Made by a program: the position numbers and the translations under genes. Shown here in pieces: positions 7,634-17,356 of a DNA stretch of 64,000 nt (within the stretch, counting starts at the first letter, position 1; every line of letters begins with the position of its first letter). Under the pieces are notes generated by a model. It worked only from the letters and a program-made list of their open reading frames with translations, made no database searches and was not told where the DNA came from. Origin of the DNA: Caldisericota bacterium (GTDB taxonomy: Bacteria > Caldisericota > JANLFM01); contig JANLFM010000003.1 of NCBI GenBank assembly GCA_024655865.1, positions 1 to 64,000 on the forward strand, given 5' to 3'.

Positions 7634-9364
7634 ATGGGAGAAATAATTAAAATTTCAGGACCCGCTGTAATCGCTAAGGGCATGACTGGTTCAAGGATGT
7701 ACGACATCGTGAAAGTGGGCAAAGAAGGATTGGTAGGAGAAATTATTCGCCTTGACCAGGATACGGCCTTCCTTCAGGTCTACGAAGATACATCGGGCCT
7801 TTTTGTGGGCGAGCCCGTGGAAAATACTGGAGCCCCTCTTGTGGTCGAGTTAGGACCCGGCCTCCTGTCCTCAATCTATGACGGAATCCAGAGGCCTTTG
7901 CACGTAATCCGGGAAAAATCCGGGGATTTTGTCGCTCGAGGGATCACAGCCAATGCTCTCCCGAGGGATAAAAAGTGGTCCTTCACCCCAACTGTTCAGA
8001 AAGGAGATTATGTAGAGCCAGGCGATGTTCTGGGGTTAGTGCCGGAAAACCCCAGCTTCCAGCATAAAGTTTTGGTTCCTCCGGGGGTCTCAGGGAAGGT
8101 GTTGGAAATAGGTTCAGGCTCTTTTACTGTAGAGGAACCGATCTGTACTCTGGAGGGAGGGCGGGTCCTGACCATGCTCCAGAAATGGCCGGTGAGGGCC
8201 CCGCGGCCATACCAGAGAAAGTTAGACCCAGAAGAAGTTTTTATCACCGGTCAGAGAGTTCTGGATACCCTTTTCCCCGTTGCCATGGGGGGAACAGCGG
8301 CAATTCCCGGGCCGTTCGGTTCCGGTAAAACCGTAGTGCAACAGACGCTTGCTAAATTTGGAAACGCTCAGGTCATTGTCTACATTGGATGCGGGGAACG
8401 AGGAAACGAAATGACTGAGGTTCTGGTGGAGTTCCCCGAGCTCAAGGATCCCTACACAGGACGACCTTTAATGGAAAGGACTGTTTTAATTGCCAATACC
8501 TCCAATATGCCAGTTGCTGCGCGCGAGGCCTCAATTTATACCGGGATTACTATCGCTGAGTACTTCCGGGATCAGGGATTTTCCGTTGCCTTGATGGCCG
8601 ATTCCACAAGCAGATGGGCCGAAGCCCTGCGAGAGATTTCCTCTCGCCTAGAAGAGATGCCCGGAGAGGAAGGATACCCCACCTATCTTTCCAGCCGACT
8701 CGCTGCTTTTTACGAAAGAGCGGGAAGAGTGGTGTGCTTGGGTAATGATGCCAGGCTCGGCTCTGTCACGGTAATAGGTGCAGTCTCTCCTCCTGGTGGA
8801 GATTTTTCAGAGCCTGTAACCCAGGCAACCTTGCGTATCGTGGGAACCTTCTGGGCCCTGGATGCCAATTTAGCAAACAGGAGGCACTTCCCTGCCATTA
8901 ACTGGGGTAGAAGTTACTCCCTTTACAGCGAACAGGTAGAGGATTGGTACCGAAAAAAGGTAGCTGAGGACTTTGTGGAGCTGAGGAGGCGCACCATGAG
9001 CCTTTTGCAGGAAGAAGCAGCGCTCCAGGAAGTGGTTCAGCTCGTTGGTCCAGATGCGCTCCAGGATAATGAGAGGCTGATTATCGAGGTGGGAAGAATG
9101 ATTCGTGAGGACTTCCTCCAGCAAAACGCTTTCTCTAAAGTAGATGGTTTTTGCCCTCCGGACAAGCAATACGGAATCCTGAAGGTAATCCTGCACTTTT
9201 ACGATCTTGCCTCACAAAGCCTGAAGAGCGGAAAATTGACTATAGAGGAAATAATGAACATGCCCGAGGTGGAAGAGATTCACAGGTTGAAAGAGGTGGA
9301 AATCCCGAGATTTCCTGATCATCAAAAGGGCATTCTCGAGAAAATTTCCCGGGCGTTTGTATAG
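7634..9364 (+). CDS. ntpA: V-type ATPase catalytic subunit A
   Basis: A 576-aa catalytic subunit. The P-loop [11 protein letters not shown] is near residue 230, the catalytic glutamate is in [12 protein letters not shown], and the A-type 'non-homologous' insert lies between about residues 110 and 195. The [14 protein letters not shown] stretch is diagnostic. Length and motifs are complete, so this is a functional catalytic subunit for ATP synthesis or hydrolysis coupled to ion transport. Confidence 0.98.
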   Translation: MGEIIKISGPAVIAKGMTGSRMYDIVKVGKEGLVGEIIRLDQDTAFLQVYEDTSGLFVGEPVENTGAPLVVELGPGLLSSIYDGIQRPLHVIREKSGDFVARGITANALPRDKKWSFTPTVQKGDYVEPGDVLGLVPENPSFQHKVLVPPGVSGKVLEIGSGSFTVEEPICTLEGGRVLTMLQKWPVRAPRPYQRKLDPEEVFITGQRVLDTLFPVAMGGTAAIPGPFGSGKTVVQQTLAKFGNAQVIVYIGCGERGNEMTEVLVEFPELKDPYTGRPLMERTVLIANTSNMPVAAREASIYTGITIAEYFRDQGFSVALMADSTSRWAEALREISSRLEEMPGEEGYPTYLSSRLAAFYERAGRVVCLGNDARLGSVTVIGAVSPPGGDFSEPVTQATLRIVGTFWALDANLANRRHFPAINWGRSYSLYSEQVEDWYRKKVAEDFVELRRRTMSLLQEEAALQEVVQLVGPDALQDNERLIIEVGRMIREDFLQQNAFSKVDGFCPPDKQYGILKVILHFYDLASQSLKSGKLTIEEIMNMPEVEEIHRLKEVEIPRFPDHQKGILEKISRAFV

Positions 9365-9373
9365 GAGTCTGAT

Positions 9374-10795
9374 ATGGAACTTAAAAAGAAAGTATACAAC
9401 ACGATATCCTATGTTTCCGGCCCTCTGCTTTTCGTAGAAAGGGCCAAGGATCTCTCGTATGGATCGCTGGTTAACATTCAACTTCCTGACGGCTCCGTGC
9501 GGGGGGGACAAACTATTGAGGTCTCGGAGAAGTACGCTGTAATCCAGGTCTTTGAAGAGACCAGGGGAATTGATATCGCCAAAAGTTCCGTAAGCCTTAG
9601 GGAGGATGTGGCGAGGATCTCGGTCTCACGTGAGATGGTTGGCAGGCGCTTTAACGGCTTAGGAGAGCCTATCGACGGCCTTCCCCCAATTATCCCTGAA
9701 GCGCGTCCCTCAATTATGGGAGCACCGATCAACCCGGTCGCGCGAGCGAAGCCGGAAGAGTTTATCCAGACTGGAATTTCAACCATTGATGGTTTTAACA
9801 CCTTAGTGCGTGGGCAAAAACTGCCAATTTTCTCCGGAGCGGGCTTGCCTGCTAACGAAATCGCTGCTCAGATTGTCAGACAGGCCAGGGTGCTGGGGGA
9901 AGAGGAGGAATTCGCCGTGGTCTTTGCGGCCATGGGAATTACACACAGAGAGGCTTCCTTCTTTATCCAGGAATTCGAGAGGACCGGGGCCATCGCCAAA
10001 ACCGTGGTCTTCCTCAACAAAGCTGATGACCCCGTTATTGAAAGGTTGCTTACTCCAAGATGCGCTTTAACCTGCGCGGAACACCTGGCATTCGAACACG
10101 GGTACCACGTGCTGGTAATCCTGACCGATATGACTAATTACTGTGAGGCCCTGCGCGAGATCGGAACTGCTCGCGAGGAAATTCCCGGCAGGCGCGGATA
10201 CCCAGGATACATGTACACGGACTTAGCCTCTATTTATGAGAGGGCAGGAAGGATATTCGGGAGAAAGGGTTCGATTACTCAGATTCCCATCCTGACTATG
10301 CCCGATGACGACATTACCCACCCCATAGCGGACCTTACCGGATACATCACTGAGGGGCAGCTCGTTTTATCCCGCCAGCTCCACCGTATGGGTTACTATC
10401 CGCCCATAGACATCCTTCCCAGCCTTTCCCGCCTGATGAACAACGGAATTGGCGAGGGCCATACCAGGGAGGACCATCGTGAATGGGCTAATCAGCTCTA
10501 TGCCGCTTACGCTTATGGCAGGGATTTGCGAAAGCTCGTGGCCATTATTGGGGAAGAGGCTCTCACCCCTCGGGACCGGATGTACCTGAAATTTGCCGAG
10601 GAATTCGAGAAGCGCATGATTAACCAGGGAAAGGTCGAGCGGTCCATTTTCGATACTCTAAAATTAGGATGGGAATTGCTCTCCATGCTTCCCCAGAGAG
10701 AGCTTACCAGAATCGGCCGCGAACACATCAGCAAGTATTACATCCCCAACATCGAGGGCGCCTGGGAGAGGCTGGAAAGCGCAACCAAGGGTTAG
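9374..10795 (+). CDS. ntpB: V-type ATPase regulatory subunit B
   Basis: A 473-aa non-catalytic nucleotide-binding subunit. It aligns throughout with NtpB/AtpB: the degenerate P-loop region ([21 protein letters not shown]), the conserved [15 protein letters not shown] and the [20 protein letters not shown] block. The length is normal. It is 9 nt after the A gene. Confidence 0.98.
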   Translation: MELKKKVYNTISYVSGPLLFVERAKDLSYGSLVNIQLPDGSVRGGQTIEVSEKYAVIQVFEETRGIDIAKSSVSLREDVARISVSREMVGRRFNGLGEPIDGLPPIIPEARPSIMGAPINPVARAKPEEFIQTGISTIDGFNTLVRGQKLPIFSGAGLPANEIAAQIVRQARVLGEEEEFAVVFAAMGITHREASFFIQEFERTGAIAKTVVFLNKADDPVIERLLTPRCALTCAEHLAFEHGYHVLVILTDMTNYCEALREIGTAREEIPGRRGYPGYMYTDLASIYERAGRIFGRKGSITQIPILTMPDDDITHPIADLTGYITEGQLVLSRQLHRMGYYPPIDILPSLSRLMNNGIGEGHTREDHREWANQLYAAYAYGRDLRKLVAIIGEEALTPRDRMYLKFAEEFEKRMINQGKVERSIFDTLKLGWELLSMLPQRELTRIGREHISKYYIPNIEGAWERLESATKG

Positions 10796-10797
10796 AG

Positions 10798-11421
10798 ATG
10801 GAGAACATCAGCCCCACACGTATGAACCTTCTCCAGCGGAGAAGCCAGATCATCTTGGCTCTCCAGGGAGTGGAGCTTTTAAAAAGAAAAAGGGATGCTC
10901 TGGTAAGCAACTTTTTTGAGGTAGCGAGAAAAGCATCACGAAGCAGGCAGGAACTCGAGGAGCTCTCCCGGCAAGCCCATCTCTCCCTGGCCTTCAGCAA
11001 AGCTTATGGAAAACCCGAAAACATCAGGGTCGCGGAAATTTCTTCAGAGAGAGATATTCTCTCTGAAATCGAGACCAAAAACATCTGGGGAGTAAGAGTG
11101 CCAGAGATCAAAACGCCCCACCTGAAAAGGGAGCCCTGGGAAAGGGACTGGAATCCAGCTTTCCAAAATTTCCACCTGCTCAAAGCCAGCGAGGAATTTG
11201 AGCGCCTGATGGAAAGGATCATCTCCCTGGCCAACGATGAGATCAAAATTGAGCGCTTGGGTCAGGAAATCAAGAAGACTACTCGCAGGGTTAACGCCCT
11301 GGAACAAGTTGTGGTTCCCAGGATCAGGAGCGAGATCGCCTTTATCAAGGCAGCCCTCGAGGAACGGGAAAGGGAAGATACCTTCCGCCTTAAGCGGCTG
11401 AAGAAAAAACGTCAGGGCTGA
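10798..11421 (+). CDS. ntpD: V-type ATPase subunit D (central stalk)
   Basis: A 207-aa coiled-coil shaft subunit. The ATG at 10798 gives MENISPTRMNLLQRRSQI, the family's typical start (PTRMNLL). Both terminal helices (about 10-80 and 150-207) are visible, with the conserved LKRKRDALV and RVNALEQVVVPR motifs. It is the last gene of the operon, and its end overlaps by 10 nt the 3' end of a convergent gene. Confidence 0.96.
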   Translation: MENISPTRMNLLQRRSQIILALQGVELLKRKRDALVSNFFEVARKASRSRQELEELSRQAHLSLAFSKAYGKPENIRVAEISSERDILSEIETKNIWGVRVPEIKTPHLKREPWERDWNPAFQNFHLLKASEEFERLMERIISLANDEIKIERLGQEIKKTTRRVNALEQVVVPRIRSEIAFIKAALEEREREDTFRLKRLKKKRQG

Positions 11422-11960
11422 ACCATAGCCCTGAGCAGGAGATAAAACAAGCCTGATAGCAAAACCAGGTCTCCCGGGCTGACCACTGCAGCAGCCTGGA
11501 AGGGCTGGGGTAAAATCATCCAATCACCGAGAAAGTTCAGATGCGTTTTTTCGCTGGCAATCCTTACATTGTTGAGGAAACCAGTATTCTCGAGAACCTT
11601 TGCGCTTTCCACCTTTCCGGCCTTTAAATAGGCTTGAAGGTCAGCGGGCATGTACCCTGAATTCGCCAGAATAACGATTAGGTTGAGGAGAATGCCCAAA
11701 AATATTATCGCCATACCGGGCACTTTGATATTCAAAAGTACAAAAAGCATTAGCAAAAAGAGAGAAAAAACATAAAGGACCTGGATCCAGATTGAAGAAA
11801 AAGTAATAAGTCCGGAAAAGAGTACTATCTGAACGATTAAGGAGAGGAAGACGATGGGCCAGAATGTCAAATGAAGCCGGGACAAATTGCGGATTTTTCC
11901 CCCAAAAGCAAGCGCCAGCAAAATTGCTGCAAGCGCTACAGCGGCAATCCAGAAAATCAT
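11412..11960 (-). CDS. DUF5317-like integral membrane protein
   Basis: A 182-aa protein with five or six predicted hydrophobic segments and a central polar part (KTHLNFLGDWMILP) that resembles the DUF5317 family known from anaerobic Firmicutes and related lineages. Its function is unknown. It is last in a minus-strand run and overlaps rimI by 4 nt, suggesting co-translation. It is convergent with ntpD, with which it shares 10 nt. Confidence 0.75.
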   Translation of the reverse strand: MIFWIAAVALAAILLALAFGGKIRNLSRLHLTFWPIVFLSLIVQIVLFSGLITFSSIWIQVLYVFSLFLLMLFVLLNIKVPGMAIIFLGILLNLIVILANSGYMPADLQAYLKAGKVESAKVLENTGFLNNVRIASEKTHLNFLGDWMILPQPFQAAAVVSPGDLVLLSGLFYLLLRAMVQP

Positions 11961-12445
11961 TTCAGCTCTTTCACCATTAAAAAAGCGTCCTCGTTGTTAT
12001 CCCGATAGTAATTCTTTCTTATCCCTGCGTACCTGAAGTCATGCTTTAAATAAAGGTTCTGGGCCTTATAGTTTGAGACCCTAACCTCCAGAACCACTCT
12101 CCGCGCTCCTCTTCTTCTGGCTTCTTCGATGATGTAAAGTAAAAGCCTCTCCCCGATTTTTTTTCTTCTAAACTCCGGATGCACTGCAATGTTGGTGATA
12201 TGAGCCTCGTCAACGATAAGCCACATCCCCACAAACCCGGTGATGAAATGCTCAATCTCCGCTACATAGTAAAAGGCCAATTGATTGAAGACCACCTCCC
12301 GGTAAAAATCCTCGAAGCGCCAAGGGCTGGAGTAGGAAAGCCTTTCTACCGTCAATACTCCCTCAAGGTCCTTAACGGTCATGGGCCTGATTTTTATTGA
12401 TAGATCCTCCTCATCTGGAATTGGTTCGTTGCTTTTGGTTTTCAT
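11957..12445 (-). CDS. rimI: Ribosomal-protein-alanine N-acetyltransferase RimI-like (GNAT)
   Basis: A 162-aa GNAT acetyltransferase. The first 20 residues are acidic and variable, then IRPMTVKDLEGVLTVERLSY opens the fold, and the acetyl-CoA loop reads RRKKIGERLLLYI. EVRVSNYKAQNLYLKHDF with a Tyr soon after is the RimI signature. It probably acetylates a ribosomal protein N-terminus. RimI and generic GNAT proteins are hard to separate by eye, but the family match is good. Confidence 0.82.
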   Translation of the reverse strand: MKTKSNEPIPDEEDLSIKIRPMTVKDLEGVLTVERLSYSSPWRFEDFYREVVFNQLAFYYVAEIEHFITGFVGMWLIVDEAHITNIAVHPEFRRKKIGERLLLYIIEEARRRGARRVVLEVRVSNYKAQNLYLKHDFRYAGIRKNYYRDNNEDAFLMVKELK

Positions 12446-12461
12446 TTATCTCATTCCATCC

Positions 12462-13151
12462 TCATCTATGTATGTAGATAACGTTTTTTGCCTGTTTCCC
12501 CAACTCCTTGGCTTCCTTCATTGTTAGGTGCCTCTCCGGGCCCTTGGGAAAGTCAAAGGTAGCTTCTATTAAAGCAAGGTCTGCGTCTTTAAATATAGTC
12601 TCAATACCTCGAAACCAACCAGTGTCTCCGCTGTAAACTATTCTCTCACCTGTCCTTCCCTGAAGCACATACCCCACTGCTTTAAGTAACCCCCCTGTAC
12701 CAAAGAATTCAGCCCTCTCACGATGCACTGTAGCAAATGGTCGGACAAGAAGGCCGCTAAAACAGAACTGGGGGTTTTCAGTTACCGCCTTAAACTCGAT
12801 TTCGAAAGGCAAACCGGCAAAGAGGGAGTCCCGGAAGTAGCGGAGCCGATAATTCAGGTTCTTGTCCGGAGAGAGTATAAAGAGTTCCTTTTTCCTGCCT
12901 CTCAGCCTTAAATATGTCAGGACAGCAAAGAGCCCTGCGGTGTGATCAGGGTGATCATGGCTGATTAAGATGGCCACAAGTTGTTCCGCCCAGGAAAGAT
13001 TTGTCAGGGCAAGATCGCGGGATGTTCCATCTCCGCAATCCAGAAGGTAGAGGCGCTCTCCCGTAGAAACCAGAACCTGAGTAGCCAGGCCCTTAGCGGA
13101 GAAGAGCACTTTGGCTTTTAGTTCTTTTCCTTGCCAATCCCAGTTTTTCAT
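12462..13151 (-). CDS. MBL-fold metal-dependent hydrolase (RNase Z-like)
   Basis: A 229-aa metallo-beta-lactamase-fold protein. The metal motif SHDHPDHTAG (about residue 64) has the HxHxDH pattern; later FATVHRER and YSGDTGW supply further ligands, as in RNase Z/ElaC-like proteins. The long exosite arm of true tRNase Z is not evident, so the substrate is open. The ATG at 13151 lies 59 nt inside the upstream gene and lacks a good ribosome site. A GTG at 13109 would shorten the overlap to 17 nt and still keep the whole domain. Confidence 0.82.
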   Translation of the reverse strand: MKNWDWQGKELKAKVLFSAKGLATQVLVSTGERLYLLDCGDGTSRDLALTNLSWAEQLVAILISHDHPDHTAGLFAVLTYLRLRGRKKELFILSPDKNLNYRLRYFRDSLFAGLPFEIEFKAVTENPQFCFSGLLVRPFATVHRERAEFFGTGGLLKAVGYVLQGRTGERIVYSGDTGWFRGIETIFKDADLALIEATFDFPKGPERHLTMKEAKELGKQAKNVIYIHR

Positions 13152-13554
13152 TCTTGAAAATTAACAGAATGCAAGCTAAAGACAATAGCACCTGCACCGG
13201 AATACCCCACCATGGCGATACCTGGACATGAGGAATTGCTCCCGAGTGCGTAGGAAAATAAAGGGGGTAGTTCGAGAGACCAAGAGCTTTAGCAGCCACT
13301 TCGATGTCAGGGATCATGGCCCCTGCCCCACCCCAGAATAAATAAGGGTCTTTAAACCTTAGGGCAAAAAAGGCAATACCGGTCACTGCCAGTGCAGTAT
13401 TGATTGTACCTGCCTTAACAGTCAAATAATCCCAATGAGGCACTGCGTCCAAAAGAATATGGCTCGTTATGCCAGCAAGGAAAGCCAGATAGCGTTTCCT
13501 GAAAAATAGCCTGCCCAGTGCTGCACCCACCATGGCATGGGGAATTATTGTCAT
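13093..13554 (-). CDS. YdjM-like membrane-bound metal-dependent hydrolase
   Basis: A 153-aa membrane protein with motifs of the YdjM/DUF457 group: an N-terminal His (IPHAMVGAALG), the GITSHILLDAVPHWDY motif and a later GAMIPDIEVAA, with about four hydrophobic segments. Members are annotated as inner-membrane metal-dependent hydrolases with little biochemical proof. The start overlaps the stop of the upstream phosphodiesterase (ATGA) with AGGTGAGAGG ahead of it. The 3' end overlaps the MBL gene by up to 59 nt. Confidence 0.78.
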   Translation of the reverse strand: MTIIPHAMVGAALGRLFFRKRYLAFLAGITSHILLDAVPHWDYLTVKAGTINTALAVTGIAFFALRFKDPYLFWGGAGAMIPDIEVAAKALGLSNYPLYFPTHSGAIPHVQVSPWWGIPVQVLLSLACILLIFKNEKLGLARKRTKSQSALLR

Positions 13555-15191
13555 CCTCTCACCTTTCTCCAGAAAAGCCAGAAAACCGGTGGCACAAAAA
13601 GGACAAAAAACCCATTCCAGATAATCATCAGAAGCAGAGTCAGCTCCAGAAAGCCAAGACCGAAATCCGGAAGGTGCCAGGGCGAAGACATCCCGTTCAA
13701 ATAGAAGAGGAGAGAAAAGAGAAAAAGCAAGATCAAAGAGACTGAGAAAAGTGACTTTTGCAGGAATTTAGTGAGCTCCCCAGCTCGAGCGCTCTTAAGC
13801 TGCAGCGGAAGCAGGATAGCCACAACTATCTCGGATAAAAGGAGCGGAATCCCAAAAATCAAGAAAAATTCGAGGAAACTTCCCACCTTCAGGATAGAGA
13901 AGGAGAAAGACAAGCCCAGAACTTCTCTGTAGGCAAGAAGGAAGAGAATTAGCGCCACGATTGCGTTTAAAAGGGCGAAGGGCCACTTCCTCCTGAACCC
14001 TAAAATTAGGACTCCCAGAATCACGAGCCCCCCTACGATGGGAGCATACAGACGGGAGTTCCTCTCCTCAGAAATTTTGGTGTTTACGAGCGCCTGAATT
14101 TGGGAGTCTATATTCTTCCTCAGGCTTTCCGAGGTAGTGAATACGGCAGCGTAATCGGTAGAGCTCTCAAGAGGAGTAGAATCCACGGGGGTGTATTTCT
14201 CTTTAAGCATCTGAAAGAAGGCCTGAGCGAACTGGTCTCTTTCCCCGAGGAGTCGCAGCGCGGCTTGTACCTTGACCTCAAGGGGTAGATCCAGCACATC
14301 CCACAGGGGTTCTCCCAGAGAATACCTGGGAATCGGGGCTCCGGTGAGTACCGCCACCGTAGGAGCAATATCTATTTGTGTCCCTGATACCTGAATCCCT
14401 GGCTTAATCCTGGCTCCAAACATGAAAAGAGGGGTGGTTAAAACAACATCCTCTCCCCCTCCATGTCCTCCCTGATCCAGGTGGCCGTGATCAGACGTTA
14501 CGATTACGGAATAGGAATTCAGGTCCACATCGCTCAAGAGGTCATCAAGCAGGGAATCGATATTCCTGAGAGCTTTCGCCGTGGGTTCACCGGATATCCC
14601 CGAGTAATGAAGGTAATGATCCACTTGATTAAGGTGAACGAGAAGGAAAGAGGGCTTGAGGGCCAGAAATTCCTTTGCCTTTTTCAAAATCAGGATGTCC
14701 TCCTCTTCTGGGCTCTGGGAGGAAATGGGGGCATAAGCCATTGAGGCCGTATCCCCTATCAAGGCCCTGGAGCTCTCATCCCCAGAAAAGGCGGTGACGA
14801 AGGAGCTGGAGGAGAAAGTAAAAATTTGCTCCACCGGGATTATTTCCTGGAACTCATTGGAGGTGACGGAATGGAACTCTTGCCAGGTACCGGTGACGAT
14901 ATTGGAAAAACAGGGATTAGACCAGGAGGGAGGTTTCGTACGCAGGGTCCCGGTGGTCACCGGAAACTTAGTGAGACTTGAAAGGGACTTTGCCATGTCG
15001 ACGCGAAGGCCGTCCACAACGATCAGGAGAACGTTGCTACTTTTTCCCCCGCTCTGGTGGGGATAATCGGGTATCTTAAGCGAGGAGGAATAACCGTAAA
15101 AGGCCCCTTCCATGGAAAGGAGCGGGAAGAAAACAAGCACGCTTGCAATCAAAGCCAATAGGGGTATCAACAAAAACTTGTAAAACTTCAT
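13551..15191 (-). CDS. Membrane-anchored alkaline-phosphatase-superfamily phosphodiesterase/phosphotransferase
   Basis: A 546-aa protein. An N-terminal hydrophobic helix (about 6-25) places a catalytic domain (about 50-320) outside the membrane. It has VVDGLRVDM (metal-binding Asp), the nucleophile region PPSWSNPCFSNIVTG, HLNQVDHYLHYSG and TSDHGHLDQGGHGG, all hallmarks of type I phosphodiesterases and GPI-ethanolamine-phosphate-transferase-like enzymes. The C-terminal 200 residues hold about six hydrophobic helices, the layout of GPI-EPT-like proteins. It may modify lipid or surface glycan head groups; the substrate is unknown. Confidence 0.85.
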   Translation of the reverse strand: MKFYKFLLIPLLALIASVLVFFPLLSMEGAFYGYSSSLKIPDYPHQSGGKSSNVLLIVVDGLRVDMAKSLSSLTKFPVTTGTLRTKPPSWSNPCFSNIVTGTWQEFHSVTSNEFQEIIPVEQIFTFSSSSFVTAFSGDESSRALIGDTASMAYAPISSQSPEEEDILILKKAKEFLALKPSFLLVHLNQVDHYLHYSGISGEPTAKALRNIDSLLDDLLSDVDLNSYSVIVTSDHGHLDQGGHGGGEDVVLTTPLFMFGARIKPGIQVSGTQIDIAPTVAVLTGAPIPRYSLGEPLWDVLDLPLEVKVQAALRLLGERDQFAQAFFQMLKEKYTPVDSTPLESSTDYAAVFTTSESLRKNIDSQIQALVNTKISEERNSRLYAPIVGGLVILGVLILGFRRKWPFALLNAIVALILFLLAYREVLGLSFSFSILKVGSFLEFFLIFGIPLLLSEIVVAILLPLQLKSARAGELTKFLQKSLFSVSLILLFLFSLLFYLNGMSSPWHLPDFGLGFLELTLLLMIIWNGFFVLFVPPVFWLFWRKVRG

Positions 15192-15202
15192 CCCTTCCTC
15201 CT

Positions 15203-16498
15203 TTACAAGCCTTTCTCGATTTCCCTTAATCCCGCATCAACAATCTGGCAAGCTTCCTCGACGTTCTCCGCTGTAAAGCACAGTGGGGGCGTGATCCGAA
15301 TTACATTCCCCAGGGGTCCGGCCTTTCCTAAAAGGAGGCCCTTTTCCCGGGCAAACTCCAGAATTTGAAGTAGGCCTTGAGGGTAAGGCTCCTTGGTTTT
15401 TTTATTCTTGACAAGCTCAATACCTATTATCAGACCCATTCCTCGCACCTCTCCTACGCTTTTGTGTTTCTCCTGAAGCTCCTTTAACCGTGCCAGGAAC
15501 AAATTTCCTACTTGGCGGGAGTTTGCTATGAGATTCTCCCTTTTTAGGACTTCTATTGTAGCTAAGCCGGCAGCACAGTTAACGGGATTCCCTCCAAAGG
15601 TGGAAAAGTGCTGGCCCGGTTTAAAGGCTCTGGAGATCTCTTCAGTGGAGATAAAGGCTCCTAATGGGAGGCCATTGGCGATTCCCTTCCCCAGGGTCAT
15701 AACATCGGGCTCCACGTCAAAATTCTGTATGCCAAACCATTCCCCGGCTCTTCCGAATCCGCACTGAACATCGTCGTCGAGAAAGAGGCCACCATAACGA
15801 TGGACGATTTCGGAGACCGTTTTGAAGTACTCCTTTGGAGGGACGATTACTCCCCCGTTCCCCTGAATCGGTTCCGCGATGAAGGCGGCAACTTCCCCAT
15901 TTGTGCAGGTGGTGATAGCCCTTTCCACATCCTCAGCACAAGCCAGTCCACAGGAAGGGTAACTCAATTTAAAAGCGCAACGATAGCAGTATGGGTTAGC
16001 TACAAAGACGACCCCTGGGGCATATGGCCCCTTCCCTCTCCAACTTTGTTGGGCAGTCAGGCTTAAGGCCATCAGGGTTCGCCCGTGAAAGGAGGATCGG
16101 AGCGCAATGAATTGGTGATTATCAGTATAAGCTTTGACCAAAGCGGTTGCCCCCTCAATTGCTTCCGCTCCCGAGTTACAGAAGAAACTTCGATTTAATT
16201 TCCCCGGGGTAAGCTCAGCCAGCTTTTCCGCAAGAAGAACCATGGGGCTTGTGAGCATCAGGCTGGAAATATGAACTAAATATTGCATTTGCTCGCTGGC
16301 TTTCTCGGTAATGTAGGGATGGGCGTGCCCACAATTCACCACAGCCACCCCAGCGAAACAATCCAGGTAACGTTTCCCAGCATTGTCGTAAAGATATTGC
16401 CCCTCCCCTCTTTCGATAAGTAGCGTGTCTTTGAAATAATGAGCATAGCAGGGCATCAGGTACTTATTCCTCTTTTCCTCCAGTTCCTCTTTGCGCAT
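15203..16498 (-). CDS. Class III PLP-dependent aminotransferase (AGXT2/ornithine aminotransferase-like)
   Basis: A 431-aa fold-type I transaminase. CNSGAEAIEGA binds the PLP phosphate, FHGRTLMALS stacks on the ring, and the Schiff-base lysine is in TLGKGIANGLPLGA. The usual DEVQ after the strand reads DDVQ here (FLDDDVQCGFGRAG), a conservative change. A Cys-rich stretch (NPYCYRCAFKLSYPSCGLAC) is typical of the bacterial AGXT2-like branch, which suggests alanine- or aspartate-type amino donors over acetylornithine. It abuts folD with no gap. Confidence 0.9.
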   Translation of the reverse strand: MRKEELEEKRNKYLMPCYAHYFKDTLLIERGEGQYLYDNAGKRYLDCFAGVAVVNCGHAHPYITEKASEQMQYLVHISSLMLTSPMVLLAEKLAELTPGKLNRSFFCNSGAEAIEGATALVKAYTDNHQFIALRSSFHGRTLMALSLTAQQSWRGKGPYAPGVVFVANPYCYRCAFKLSYPSCGLACAEDVERAITTCTNGEVAAFIAEPIQGNGGVIVPPKEYFKTVSEIVHRYGGLFLDDDVQCGFGRAGEWFGIQNFDVEPDVMTLGKGIANGLPLGAFISTEEISRAFKPGQHFSTFGGNPVNCAAGLATIEVLKRENLIANSRQVGNLFLARLKELQEKHKSVGEVRGMGLIIGIELVKNKKTKEPYPQGLLQILEFAREKGLLLGKAGPLGNVIRITPPLCFTAENVEEACQIVDAGLREIEKGL

Positions 16499-17356
16499 TT
16501 AAATCGGCTCCTCCTGCAATTTTGGATTTTGAACTTTTATAGCTTCAATTAGGTTTTCAAGAAGCGCTGCTGTGGTCACCGAGCCCACCCCGCCTGGCAC
16601 AGGGGTTATCCATGAAGCCAGTTCCAGAACCTCCTCGAAACGAACATCGCCGATTATTTTGTCCCCGATTACCGTAGTCCCCACATCTATTACTATTGCC
16701 CCTTCCTTTACGAACGATCGATCGACCTTCCTGGGAACTCCCATAGCGCTCACGAGAATTTCGGCCTGCCGGGAAAGGGCAGGCAGATCTTTGGTGTAAG
16801 AATGGCACACAGTTACTGTGGCATTTCTCGCCAGGAATAAAAGGGAAAGGGGCTTGCCCACGGTTGGGCTCCTTCCCAAAATTACCACCCTTTTTCCTTC
16901 CAGCTGGACTCTATAAAAATCAAGGAGCTTGATTACGGCTTTTGCTGTCGAGGGAATAAAAAATGGCTGCCCCAGAAAGAGCTTACCCAGGGTAAGAGGA
17001 TTTAGAGCATCAATGTCCTTTAACGGAGAGATCAGTAACCCTAACTGGACTTTGTCTATTTGAGAGGGTATAGGCGTGAGCACAAGGATACCGTGGATTT
17101 CGCTTGCCTCGTTTAATTCCTGGATTAACCCGCGAATTTCCTCAAGGGATGATTTAGGGGGAACTTGATGGATTGCTATTTTGGCCCCTACTTCCTCCCC
17201 ACACAGTACTATGTTTTTGGCAAAAACTGAGGGTTCTCCACTGCCCCATTCCAGGACATGGAGATTGGGGGTAACGCCTTTGGAGCGCAGAAGTTCGCAC
17301 TCCCCCTTAAGTTTTACCTTGATCTCTCTTTGGACCGCACGCCCGTCAAGTATCAT
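16499..17356 (-). CDS. folD: FolD-family methylene-THF dehydrogenase with altered cyclohydrolase site
   Basis: A 285-aa protein matching FolD along its length. The NAD(P) site GRSPTVGKPL, the C-terminal ITPVPGGVGSVT and KDIDALNP are clear. However, the residues used for cyclohydrolysis in E. coli FolD (Y50, K54, Q98) align by eye with F45, I49 and L93, and the usual PCTP motif reads IPSTA. Only the Asp (D116) is retained. It may therefore be a dehydrogenase only, a reductase-like variant, or act on another folate/pterin. It overlaps ddl by 11 nt and is followed directly by the aminotransferase. Confidence 0.88.
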   Translation of the reverse strand: MILDGRAVQREIKVKLKGECELLRSKGVTPNLHVLEWGSGEPSVFAKNIVLCGEEVGAKIAIHQVPPKSSLEEIRGLIQELNEASEIHGILVLTPIPSQIDKVQLGLLISPLKDIDALNPLTLGKLFLGQPFFIPSTAKAVIKLLDFYRVQLEGKRVVILGRSPTVGKPLSLLFLARNATVTVCHSYTKDLPALSRQAEILVSAMGVPRKVDRSFVKEGAIVIDVGTTVIGDKIIGDVRFEEVLELASWITPVPGGVGSVTTAALLENLIEAIKVQNPKLQEEPI

